Source: Pseudomonas reidholzensis (lineage in GTDB: Bacteria; Pseudomonadota; Gammaproteobacteria; Pseudomonadales; Pseudomonadaceae). From it: a stretch of 64,000 nt of DNA. The notes under the pieces were generated by a model. It was not told the origin of the DNA. It made no database searches and saw only the letters and a program-made list of their open reading frames with translations. The DNA is taken from positions 682,001 to 746,000 of the forward strand of contig NZ_UNOZ01000013.1 of NCBI RefSeq assembly GCF_900536025.1, given 5' to 3'. Position numbers and translations under genes: made by a program. Positions 25,789 through 32,981 of this stretch are shown here, piece after piece. Position 1 is the first letter of the stretch, and each line of letters starts with the position of its first letter.

Positions 25789-25888
25789 TGCTTGATTCCG
25801 CGCTCATGCCACCGTTTTGAAGTTGCGTAGTGGCCCACGGCTGAGGGCCAAGGCTTACCCGGCAGGGACTGTGCACCGGGCGGCCCCT

Positions 25889-25913
25889 TCGCGGGCAAGC
25901 CCGCTCCTACAAG
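25889..25913 (-). repeat. REP element, inverted
   Basis: TCGCGGGCAAGCCCGCTCCT followed by ACAAG is the reverse complement of the P. putida REP. It follows the third small gene. Confidence 0.85.
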
Positions 25914-26294
25914 GGGGATGCCTCGCTGCAGAGGTTTTGGTTTAAGTGCGCCAGGCGCAGATCTGTCTGATCCAGTACAGCCGCATAATGCTCCGGCATT
26001 TTGTAGGACATTCGCGTGTTCTTCCGAGGATCGTGTAGTCCTTTTCCCAAAGGTCCTCTTTCCCCGTGTACCCCCGTTGTGGCGGCGCTAACCCCGCTCT
26101 AGTCTCAGCTCGCCTGTCGTTTTTCAGCGTTGTGGTTGGCCAGGTGACGGGCAGAGATCTGCGTAGGGTTGCGCGGGTCGACGTGGTGAACCAGGCGCTG
26201 TTGAGCGGCAGGCTCCTTTTTTCAATCGGGCGCGGACGAGGGCTTGCCGGTAGAGGCGGACCTTGGCTGCGCTGTCAGACAGCGGGGTAGCAAG
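25914..26294. other. Non-coding region before fourth small gene
   Basis: No gene is seen. This presumably holds the promoter of the last DUF3077 gene; I see no clear box. The sequence is GC-rich but not REP-like apart from its left edge. Confidence 0.4.
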
Positions 26295-26633
26295 ATGGAG
26301 AAGGACGATCAGCCCAAGCATGCGGCAGGGCTCAAGGTGGTCAGCGTGGTCGGGCGTGTGCGCAAAGGCAGCCACCGTGATTGGGTCCAGGCTGTGCCGG
26401 GCTTGCCCGCCAGGGAGGTGCTGCAGGAAACGTTGCAGATCCTGGCGTGCATCACCGGGCTCAGCAAGAAGGCCCTGGAGAACCCTGCGCAAGCGAAGCC
26501 ACTGCTGCGCGCTACCTACTACCTCAGCGGGATGGCCAAGGCGATGATCGATGGGCAGATCCCGGGGCTGCGTGGGGAGGCGCAGGGCAAGGAGGAGATG
26601 ACTCCGGATAAGGCTGAGACAGAGACTGAGTGA
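26295..26633 (+). CDS. DUF3077-type small protein with acidic tail
   Basis: This protein has 112 residues from the ATG at 26295. It keeps the family helix LQETLQILACITGLSKKALE and ATYYLSGMAKAMIDGQIPGL, but its N-terminus (VVSVVGRVRKGSHRDWVQAV) is diverged and it gains a charged tail (GKEEMTPDKAETETE). It is the most divergent of the paralogs. A strong terminator follows directly. Confidence 0.75.
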   Translation: MEKDDQPKHAAGLKVVSVVGRVRKGSHRDWVQAVPGLPAREVLQETLQILACITGLSKKALENPAQAKPLLRATYYLSGMAKAMIDGQIPGLRGEAQGKEEMTPDKAETETE

Positions 26634-26643
26634 CTTGTATATC

Positions 26644-26677
26644 AAGCCGCCTTGATTGATCGAGGCGGCTTTTTTAT
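26644..26677 (+). terminator. Rho-independent terminator
   Basis: AAGCCGCCT (26644-26652), loop TGATTGATCG, AGGCGGCTT (26663-26671), then TTTTTA. A textbook terminator for the DUF3077 cluster. Confidence 0.9.
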
Positions 26678-26820
26678 TGCTTTCGTGCGCCCCCAGGCAT
26701 TAACAGTGGCTACCCCGCAATCGAGGGTTGTGGCGATAGGCTATCACTGGTTAAAGTTTCGTTTCCCCATGCAGGCAAGGGCAGAGCGCGCCTATATTCA
26801 GCACCTATCAAGGATCGACC

Positions 26821-27378
26821 ATGAAACGTATCGAGCGAGACTTCATCACGCTGTTCAACTGCCTCTGGTACCAAGACTTCCCGGTTATCGAAGGGGCGTA
26901 CTCCAATACCTCGAACTGGACTATCCACATCGGCCATATGGTGAAGCAATGCGCCAAGCTGCTGGGCGCAAGGGCGGTGTTCGAAAACGCCCGCACCGAT
27001 GCCGTGCTGAAGTTCCCGGATGGCAAGGTCCTGTCGAATGTGGAGTGGGAATGGATCGAGGCGCACAAGGACAATGTCGGGGAAATCCAGAAGCTGCTGA
27101 ACACCCATGCGAACGCCGCGTTCTCGACGTTCATTTCCTACAGCGCGGAGAAGAACCTCCAAGCCACCCTCAATAAAGCGTCAGAGCTTTGGGCGTCGGC
27201 CAGCAAGCCGCTGATATTCTTCGTAGTGACGTTCACCATGGACAGCGGTAATCGCTGGTTCCAGGAGCTGCAAACGTATGTGTTCGAAGGCGGTACTCAT
27301 CGCCTGTATCGCTCGCAACCGGCGCTGCCTTGGGAGCACGCGGCAAGTGAATATCTCGAGTGTGAGGATGGCCAGTAG
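26821..27378 (+). CDS. Unknown protein, possible PD-(D/E)xK-like fold
   Basis: I do not recognise this 185-residue protein. It has a strand DAVLKFPDGKVLSNVEWEWI (about 60-79) that puts an acidic residue before E-W-E-W, reminiscent of a restriction-fold core. Later it has PLIFFVVTFTMDSGNRWFQE, a hydrophobic strand followed by a polar helix. No signal peptide. It stands alone between the DUF3077 cluster and a convergent secreted-protein gene. The nuclease idea is speculative. Confidence 0.6.
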   Translation: MKRIERDFITLFNCLWYQDFPVIEGAYSNTSNWTIHIGHMVKQCAKLLGARAVFENARTDAVLKFPDGKVLSNVEWEWIEAHKDNVGEIQKLLNTHANAAFSTFISYSAEKNLQATLNKASELWASASKPLIFFVVTFTMDSGNRWFQELQTYVFEGGTHRLYRSQPALPWEHAASEYLECEDGQ

Positions 27379-27465
27379 CGCTCAGCGTCGCGCTTGCTGA
27401 GTGATAGGCCAGGACTTGATCGGGCCGCTGCCACCAGAGCGGGACAGGCAAGACCGTCACATGGC

Positions 27466-27489
27466 AAAAGGCGCCCGGAGTAGGGCGCC
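27466..27489 (-). terminator. Rho-independent terminator
   Basis: On the minus strand GGCGCCC-TACTCC-GGGCGCC is followed by TTTT. It lies 18 bp past the stop of the secreted-protein gene. Confidence 0.75.
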
Positions 27490-27506
27490 ATCGCTGTAAC
27501 GCGAGA

Positions 27507-27953
27507 TCAGAACTCGGTTGTGCAGGCGAACCCTTGAGTGCCCGAGGCTGGCAGCTCTTTGGCCGAACCCTTGGTTGGCAGCGTGACGACCTGGCCGTCG
27601 CTGGTCTTGGCTTGCAAGGTCTTGGCTTTGCGCAGCGCGTCCCAGACGAAGATGAAGTTGTTGGCACCTACCCGCGAGGCGGTTTCGTAGGGCGTTTGGA
27701 CTTCTTCACCATCCACCAGCAGGTCGAAGCCCTTGTCGCTGTAGGTGCCGTACTCCGCACCTTTCACAGTCAGCGTCATGCTCACGGGCCGGTCCTCGCT
27801 GCAAGCGATGTACAGGCTGTTGCCGGCAGCGTCGGTGACGTTGTACTCGGACGTGCCTTGGCCCCAGCCACTCGACCATTGGCCGACTTCGCCGTAGGCC
27901 ATGGCGCCCAGAGGGAGGGCCAGGAGGGTGAGCAGGCAGGTGATTTTCTTCAT
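27507..27953 (-). CDS. Secreted/periplasmic protein of unknown function
   Basis: The protein has 148 residues from MKKITCLLTLLALPLGAMA, a classic Sec signal peptide with likely cleavage after A19; AAGGAAG precedes the ATG. The mature part is beta-rich (SGWGQGTSEYNVTDAAGNSL, then ACSEDRPVSMTLTVKG, GFDLLVDGEEVQTPYETAS, FIFVWDALRKAKTLQAKTSD). Two Cys residues (in YIACSED and GFACTTEF) probably form a disulfide in the periplasm. No family is named with confidence. Confidence 0.8.
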   Translation of the reverse strand: MKKITCLLTLLALPLGAMAYGEVGQWSSGWGQGTSEYNVTDAAGNSLYIACSEDRPVSMTLTVKGAEYGTYSDKGFDLLVDGEEVQTPYETASRVGANNFIFVWDALRKAKTLQAKTSDGQVVTLPTKGSAKELPASGTQGFACTTEF

Positions 27954-28048
27954 GATCTTCCTTGAGGCAGTGGTGAGTGGTGCGAGGCCGGACTGAATTC
28001 CCGGAAGCGGGCGCGATGATATCATGGTGATACTATCGTTTGGTCACG

Positions 28049-28084
28049 CCCACCGGCCGTAATCGCGGGGCAAGCCCGCGCCCA
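28049..28084 (-). repeat. Degenerate REP element
   Basis: ATCGCGGGGCAAGCCCGCGC is a diverged inverted REP immediately after the CPBP gene; the CTCCTACA end is lost. Confidence 0.55.
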
Positions 28085-28088
28085 AAGA

Positions 28089-28802
28089 TCAATCCATTTG
28101 CAGGTAGTTGATGGTGATCGCCACCACTTCCGCACACGCATGCAACAGCACCGGCACCAGCAGCCCGCCGCTGGCCACGCGGGCGATACCGAGGATCAAA
28201 CCAACCACCAGCAGGGTCACCAGCGTCACGTAGTTGTCGTACTGATCATGCAAACCGACAAACACCAACGTGCTCACCACGATCGCCGTCCACTGCCAGA
28301 ACCGGCCCTTGTGCAGCGGGAACACGCGCATCAGGTAATGGCGGAACAGCAGCTCTTCGGCAACCGGTGGAAACAGCACCAGCGTGAGGCTGAGCAGGGC
28401 AACCTGCATCGGGCCGAGGCCGTCGTAGAAATGCACCATGAAGCTTTCGCGGGGGATGTCGAACAGGGACATCACTAGGCCGCCAAGCGCATAGGTGCCG
28501 ACCATGGCCACCAGCCCGTACACCAACGGCTGGCGCAAGCGTTGGCCCATGATGACTTCGGCCAGGCCCTGTTTGCGGTACTGCAAAAACAACAGCACCA
28601 GCAGGCCGACGGCTGCATACCCCACCGTGTTGATCAGCCGCTGACTGGTGAGGGGGAGGGACGGGTCGGGGAGTACGACGATCAGGCTTGCCGCGAGATA
28701 AATGACGACAGCCAGCACGAGCATGGCGAGGCGCTTGAAGAAGTTGTAGTTCGACGGCACGGGTGCGGCGGGCGAGGAGAGGGCAGGTGCGGAGGTTTGC
28801 AC
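28089..28802 (-). CDS. CPBP family intramembrane metalloprotease
   Basis: This 237-residue membrane protein starts at a GTG preceded by AAGGA; the longer upstream frame has no ribosome site. It has about six to eight hydrophobic segments and the CPBP (Abi) motifs: PPVAEELLFRHYLMR (EExxxR), FVGLHDQ (FxxxH) and VLLHACAEVV. CPBP proteases cleave membrane substrates and include eukaryotic CAAX endopeptidase Rce1 and bacterial bacteriocin-immunity proteins. The substrate here is unknown. It is divergent from the leader peptide region. Confidence 0.88.
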   Translation of the reverse strand: MQTSAPALSSPAAPVPSNYNFFKRLAMLVLAVVIYLAASLIVVLPDPSLPLTSQRLINTVGYAAVGLLVLLFLQYRKQGLAEVIMGQRLRQPLVYGLVAMVGTYALGGLVMSLFDIPRESFMVHFYDGLGPMQVALLSLTLVLFPPVAEELLFRHYLMRVFPLHKGRFWQWTAIVVSTLVFVGLHDQYDNYVTLVTLLVVGLILGIARVASGGLLVPVLLHACAEVVAITINYLQMD

Positions 28803-28924
28803 GGGACGGTCCTTGTGTGAGCAATTCGCCGGGCATCTTGCCGGTGTCGCCGCCGCGTGATCAATGGCCTGGCGAACAAATAGACTTTTAACGCGCGCGC
28901 CGCGGCCCAGCGTACTGGTTGTAT

Positions 28925-28943
28925 TGCCGCACGATCTGCGGCA
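28925..28943 (+). promoter_or_regulatory. Perfect 7-bp hairpin before leader ORF
   Basis: TGCCGCA (28925-28931) and TGCGGCA (28937-28943) surround CGATC. It ends 10 bp before the leader ATG and could be part of an attenuator or hide the ribosome site. Confidence 0.4.
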
Positions 28944-28953
28944 GAGTCGACCC

Positions 28954-29019
28954 ATGACAACCCAAGCCGTTTTCCGCGCCCCGCTGATTATTAACGCCGT
29001 CCTCACCCCGGCGGGCTAG
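28954..29019 (+). CDS. Putative branched-chain-type leader peptide
   Basis: This 21-codon frame (MTTQAVFRAP, then LIINAVLTPAG) has a run of Leu, Ile, Ile, Val and Leu codons and ends 19 bp before a strong terminator. The layout (short peptide rich in branched-chain codons, then terminator) is that of ilv/leu-type attenuators. The gene that follows is an NTF2-like protein, not an amino acid biosynthesis enzyme, so the link is unclear. It has no strong Shine-Dalgarno. Confidence is limited because the frame is short. Confidence 0.5.
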   Translation: MTTQAVFRAPLIINAVLTPAG

Positions 29020-29038
29020 CGCGTACCACGCACACACC

Positions 29039-29062
29039 ACCCGCCTCGATGGCGGGTTTTTC
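29039..29062 (+). terminator. Rho-independent terminator (possible attenuator)
   Basis: ACCCGCC (29039-29045), TCGAT, GGCGGGT (29051-29057), then TTTTTC. It sits between the leader frame and the NTF2-like gene, so it would stop transcripts before that gene unless read through. Confidence 0.75.
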
Positions 29063-29097
29063 ATGCTCGCCATCCGGGGTCTACCTGGAGAGCCACC

Positions 29098-29505
29098 ATG
29101 GATGCAGTGACCCACGCCTTGCAATCAACCATCGAAGCCGCCGACCGTGCGATCACGGCGGAGGACTTCGATTCGCTGATGGACTTCTACGCCGACGACG
29201 CCACGCTGGTGGTCAAGCCTGGGCTCACGGTGAGCGGCAAGCCGGCGATTCGCCGGGCCTTCGTCGCCATCGCCGAGCACTTCAATCACAGCTTGCAGGT
29301 CGGCCAGGGGCGGATGGAGGTGGTCCAGGGCGGGGAGGTGGCCTTGGTGATCATGGAGACATCGCTGTCGGTAGCCGATGCCTCTGGAGCGCGCGAGTCG
29401 TTCACGCGGCGGGCGACGTATGTGTTCCGTCAGGTGGGGGAGCGCTGGTTGTGCGTGGTGGACAATTCGTATGGCACCGGGCTGCTTGATGGCGTGTTGG
29501 ACTGA
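29098..29505 (+). CDS. SnoaL/NTF2-like protein
   Basis: This 135-residue protein has the NTF2-like pattern of the YybH/SgcJ group: helix IEAADRAITAEDFDSLMDFY, ADDATLVV, KPAIRRAFVAI, and strands ESFTRRATYVFRQVGERWLC. Such cone-shaped domains bind small molecules or catalyse simple steroid/ketone reactions; the ligand is unknown. The ribosome site is CTGGAG. It is positioned directly after the leader-terminator element and may be controlled by it. Confidence 0.8.
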   Translation: MDAVTHALQSTIEAADRAITAEDFDSLMDFYADDATLVVKPGLTVSGKPAIRRAFVAIAEHFNHSLQVGQGRMEVVQGGEVALVIMETSLSVADASGARESFTRRATYVFRQVGERWLCVVDNSYGTGLLDGVLD

Positions 29506-29520
29506 GGCCTGCTCGCGGGT

Positions 29521-30432
29521 TCAGGCGACAGAACGCTGCAAGCGCAAGCACTGCCTCACGTTACCGAACAGCAGCACAACCACCACGTTGAGCCAGACCC
29601 AGCCGCCCAAAAAGTCTGCGGCGAGGCTGATGCCCATGACATAGAGGTAAGCGGCAATCAGGCCAAGCACGACCGACCCCAGCGGCCTGGGTCTGGGCGC
29701 GGACTGCACAACCGCCAGGCAGTAGCCTATTTGGGCGAGCACCGCAGCCACCATCAGGCTGAAGCACGCCACGATGTAGCCGCTTTGGTAGGGTTGCGTG
29801 CTGATCCATCCCATCCCCGCTGCAATCAGCAGCGCCACGGTCGTGAGAATGGAGGAGCCAATGACCCCGCAGAAGCAGTAACGCAGCCCGAGCAGGATGT
29901 TCGCGAACACCGGCGCGTCCAGCGCCTCTTCTTCTTCACGGGTGCGTGTAGTGGTCGCCACCGCGGTGAGCAGGCCGGCACCAAAGCCGCCAAGCGTCAT
30001 GGCTGCGAAGTTGGTCATGAGGCTGGCAAGGTCGATCAGCGCTTCCTGTTTCTCCACCTGCTGTTCGAACTCGGCGCGGTCCTCGGCAAGTGATGTGCGC
30101 TGTTCGGCCGAAAGGGTGTGATCGCGGGTCTTGGCGTCGATCTCGGCGATCTGCTGCTGCAGGGCCGGCAACGCTCGTTTGGCCGTCAGCGCGCTCGAGG
30201 TAGATGAAACGCAGATGAGCAGCGCACCGATAATGGCGATGCCAAATCCTATGATCTGCGCTCGGGTACTCTTTACGGTAAAGGGCACGCCCGCCGCGCA
30301 AATGGCGAAGACCGCCCAAGCGATCAAGGACGCAGGCAGAGACATCCGCACCAGGTCTGCGAGTGGGCCGGGTACTGCCCAGTAATGCAACTTTATTGCC
30401 GAAGACAGTGTTTCAAAGGCCGTCATAGCCAC
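29521..30432 (-). CDS. Multi-pass membrane protein with central coiled coil
   Basis: About 303 residues from the GTG at 30432, which has AAAGGA at good spacing (an ATG at 30498 and one at 30426 are alternatives). Two N-terminal membrane segments flank a periplasmic or cytosolic helix pair (LPALQQQIAEIDAKTRDHTL, EDRAEFEQQVEKQEALI), and four or five more segments follow. The first helix pair resembles the sensor part of signalling proteins, but there is no catalytic domain. I do not recognise the family. Confidence 0.6.
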   Translation of the reverse strand: MAMTAFETLSSAIKLHYWAVPGPLADLVRMSLPASLIAWAVFAICAAGVPFTVKSTRAQIIGFGIAIIGALLICVSSTSSALTAKRALPALQQQIAEIDAKTRDHTLSAEQRTSLAEDRAEFEQQVEKQEALIDLASLMTNFAAMTLGGFGAGLLTAVATTTRTREEEEALDAPVFANILLGLRYCFCGVIGSSILTTVALLIAAGMGWISTQPYQSGYIVACFSLMVAAVLAQIGYCLAVVQSAPRPRPLGSVVLGLIAAYLYVMGISLAADFLGGWVWLNVVVVLLFGNVRQCLRLQRSVA

Positions 30433-30623
30433 GAGCGTGATCCTTTCAAAATGGAGTTGGCGTATAACCAGGCGGCGCATCTTGCCGGAAACGGTCATTA
30501 ACCATCAACGCCGGCTGCCCCTGTACTGTGGGGCTGGCGCGAAGTGATGGCATTGCAGCCCAAGCCGCGTTAGCGTTGCCGACCTGATTCGTGCACCCAT
30601 CAGATCACCCGTCAAGGAAGCGT

Positions 30624-31088
30624 ATGGACCCGTCCCACGAACTGAAGATCAAGCAGGCCCTCGAAGGCCTGTTCGGCGCTGTCGCTCAGTTGCAGCAAGT
30701 CTACCCCGGCAAGCCGTTCACCCTGGATGGCCGCCTGGTCGGTGATATCGGTGAGGTGGTGGCGAGCCTGGCCTACCAGTTGACCCTCAACGAGGGCCTG
30801 ACCAGGCACCATGACGCCGTCTGCGACATAGGCCGCAACGTGCAGATCAAGACCACCTTCGGCACCACGCTAACCTTCCCGGTCCATCACGTGCCGGACT
30901 ACTACTTGGGCATCCGCATGAACCGGGACGGTACCTTCGAGGAGGTCTACAACGGCCCCGGCCATCTCATCCAGGCACAGTTGGCGGGTCGCAGGCCGAC
31001 CCGCACGGGCCTGCATGGCGGGCTGATGGCGATGCTCAAACGCATCAACGCAACCGTGCCGGACAGCGACCGGATTCCGCGGCGCTGA
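30624..31088 (+). CDS. DUF6998-like protein, possible nuclease fold
   Basis: This protein has 154 residues from the ATG behind AAGGAAG (a GTG at 30591 is an alternative). The sequence DGRLVGDIGEVVASLAYQLT...HHDAVCDIGRNVQIKTTFGT resembles a restriction-type core with E in GDIGE, D in HHDAV and Q-x-K in VQIK, as seen in the DUF6998 family. It is small and stands alone; endonuclease activity is a guess from motif spacing. Confidence 0.65.
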   Translation: MDPSHELKIKQALEGLFGAVAQLQQVYPGKPFTLDGRLVGDIGEVVASLAYQLTLNEGLTRHHDAVCDIGRNVQIKTTFGTTLTFPVHHVPDYYLGIRMNRDGTFEEVYNGPGHLIQAQLAGRRPTRTGLHGGLMAMLKRINATVPDSDRIPRR

Positions 31089-31097
31089 GCGCGGGCG

Positions 31098-31520
31098 TTA
31101 GTGCAGCAGCCAGGTGGTGGTCGGTGCCGCCATGCGGCTGATGCCCACTACCTGGCACTGCTCGAGGATTGGCAGAATGTAGGTAATCACGCAGGTGCCG
31201 GATTTACCATTCGGCTGCTTGCGTGCGGCAAGGCACAACGGGCCGGCCTTTTCTTTGTCATGGCTGGATTGGATGACCACCGCGTGCGCTTGGCCGATGT
31301 GCTCGTGCGTGGTCAGGTAGTCCAGCGTCTGCTGAAACGCGGCGCGGGTGAGCACCACGGCACTGTCCTTGGCCCCGGTAGTGATCGTGACGCTGGTCGC
31401 ATCAATGCTGGCGACCCCAAACCGGCTGTTGGACGGCGTGTAGGGCGTTTGCAGCTCGGTGCCCTGAAGCCGGCTGATCAGGGCCCACAGGGTAGTGTCG
31501 ACTTGGGTAATGACGGTCAC
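31098..31520 (-). CDS. Protein of unknown function
   Basis: This 140-residue soluble protein starts at a GTG with AAGGAG 7 bp upstream. It shows a beta-hairpin (VASIDATSVTITTGAKDSAV), a helix (RAAFQQTLDYLTTHEHIGQ), and a C-terminal strand-helix TCVITYILPILEQCQVVGIS. Part of it reads like a DNA-binding regulator or a PD-(D/E)xK accessory, but no motif is conclusive. It is convergent with the DUF6998-like gene. Confidence 0.6.
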   Translation of the reverse strand: MTVITQVDTTLWALISRLQGTELQTPYTPSNSRFGVASIDATSVTITTGAKDSAVVLTRAAFQQTLDYLTTHEHIGQAHAVVIQSSHDKEKAGPLCLAARKQPNGKSGTCVITYILPILEQCQVVGISRMAAPTTTWLLH

Positions 31521-31603
31521 GCGTTTACTCCTTGCTCAAAGCGGCGGTGGGTCATCTTACCGTGCGAGGCGGGGAGGGTGGTCAAGTCGAGAGCGGGCGG
31601 GGC

Positions 31604-32302
31604 TCATCCCCCCGAAACCAACTTGTTCACACTGGTAATCCGCTGATTCCAGACCATCTCGTAATGACTCGACTGCACAATCGACGTCACCACCCGAGGC
31701 GTCATCAACGCCCAGCACGTGTTGCCCGGTGACCTGACCGAGTGATACCGCAACCCCACGGCCTTGGCCTGCCTTACGTCACGCCCGAGCACGCGCGAGG
31801 CGCTGTAGTCATCCGGTGCATAGATGGCATTCGAGAGTGGCAAAGCCGTAGCATCCAGCACCCCAGTTTCATCGAACTGGCAAACCAGCCCGCGAAACAC
31901 GAACCGCTCATAGTTCAGCCCTGCAACCTTGCTCCAGTACGCCTGCTGATGGTGCCGCACCTCGGCAATCGCGGTCTCCACCGTGTCCGCAAGGTACAGC
32001 ACGCCAAAGCTGCCATCGCCAAAGCGCGAGCCATCCGGGTTCACATGGGTAAACGGCGCAGTCGCATACGAGCAACCGGTAATGCCGAACGGAATCTCGC
32101 TGCGCGCGATCAGCTTCAGCGCGCCGAGCTCGTTCTGCAGGCGGGGGTTGGTGAGGGCCTGGATCTGGTAGAGGATGTCGAACTCATCCGCGCTGGCCAC
32201 ATCATCGAACAGCGCGATCGGTGGGTACTTGGAGTTCACCAGCCGGTAAGACTTGATCGCCTCGCGGCTCTCCAGGGGCTGCAGCTCAGCGGCGCTTACC
32301 AC
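31604..32302 (-). CDS. res: RES-domain toxin (NAD+ degrading)
   Basis: This 232-residue RES-fold toxin of a type II toxin-antitoxin system is from a family that depletes NAD+ and is studied in P. putida. Visible features are the N-terminal SYRLVNSKYPP (catalytic-type Arg in the R-E-S triad), GSFGVLYLADTVETAIAEV (Glu in the ETAIAE helix) and SNAIYAPDDYSASRVLG. It starts at a GTG inside the antitoxin stop region, overlapping it by 7 bp, so the two are coupled. The longer upstream frame is out-of-phase antitoxin sequence. Confidence 0.85.
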   Translation of the reverse strand: MVSAAELQPLESREAIKSYRLVNSKYPPIALFDDVASADEFDILYQIQALTNPRLQNELGALKLIARSEIPFGITGCSYATAPFTHVNPDGSRFGDGSFGVLYLADTVETAIAEVRHHQQAYWSKVAGLNYERFVFRGLVCQFDETGVLDATALPLSNAIYAPDDYSASRVLGRDVRQAKAVGLRYHSVRSPGNTCWALMTPRVVTSIVQSSHYEMVWNQRITSVNKLVSGG

Positions 32303-32697
32303 TGCGCACCTCGCAGCACGTCGATGCGGCGGAAGGTTTCGTACAGCTGGATGAACGAGCCCTGGGCCATCACCTCCAGGGGCGACTGGCCGTCGAAGAA
32401 GTCGTTGCTGTTCTTCATCGAGACAAAGCCGTAGACGTTGTCCGGGTTGTCGAAGACGGTGCGCAGCGCGGCGTGCATATTCAGCACGAGGCTGATGCGG
32501 GCCATCTGGTCGCTGTCGAGGCTGACCGCGCGCTGTTGATCCTTGGCGCGGGCGTAGGTGCTGCGGGAAATGCGCAGGACGTTCTCGATCTGCTTGGTGC
32601 TGGCCTGCCACTTTTCCATGATGTTGATGGCGGTGCGCAAGGCGACCGCGCCCACATCCTTGGTGGGTGATGCTGGGGCTGCAGTAGCTTGGCTCAT
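32296..32697 (-). CDS. xre: Xre/MbcA/ParS-type antitoxin
   Basis: The antitoxin has 133 residues from the ATG behind GGTGGAG; the frame upstream of it has no ribosome site. An N-terminal Xre-like HTH (WQASTKQIENVLRISRSTYA) is joined to a DUF2384 (MbcA/ParS) domain (ARISLVLNMHAALRTVFDNP, then GFVSMKNSNDFFDGQSPLEV) that plugs the RES active site. It precedes and overlaps the toxin gene, as is usual. It should repress its own promoter through the paired palindromes upstream. Confidence 0.88.
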   Translation of the reverse strand: MSQATAAPASPTKDVGAVALRTAINIMEKWQASTKQIENVLRISRSTYARAKDQQRAVSLDSDQMARISLVLNMHAALRTVFDNPDNVYGFVSMKNSNDFFDGQSPLEVMAQGSFIQLYETFRRIDVLRGAQW

Positions 32698-32716
32698 GAA
32701 TACTCCACCTTCAATA

Positions 32717-32753
32717 TCTATAGACTCAATAGTAGGTAATTTGCGTCTATAGA
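32717..32753 (-). promoter_or_regulatory. Paired TCTATAGA palindromes, antitoxin operator
   Basis: The palindrome TCTATAGA occurs at 32717-32724 and again at 32746-32753, 29 bp centre to centre, starting 20 bp upstream of the antitoxin ATG. Two equal palindromes fit a pair of Xre dimers and typical RES-Xre autoregulation. The segment between them would hold the -10/-35 boxes. Confidence 0.75.
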
Positions 32754-32981
32754 TCAAATGGCGCGTTTCTGAACTACTCATCCGCCCTGTTCCTGAATGG
32801 TGCAGCACTGCCTCGCAATGAGTCATTAAGCACACTGATCTGGCTATTCATAAGTGGAAGCAGTGCAGATTGCACATAAACCATTGTTCCATTCGCACTC
32901 TTTTCCCGCGTTCCAGGCCCGCACAAAACCGGCCCGCATATTGCTCTAGCTGCTCCCATCGAAAACCCGGAGCCCCACCCC

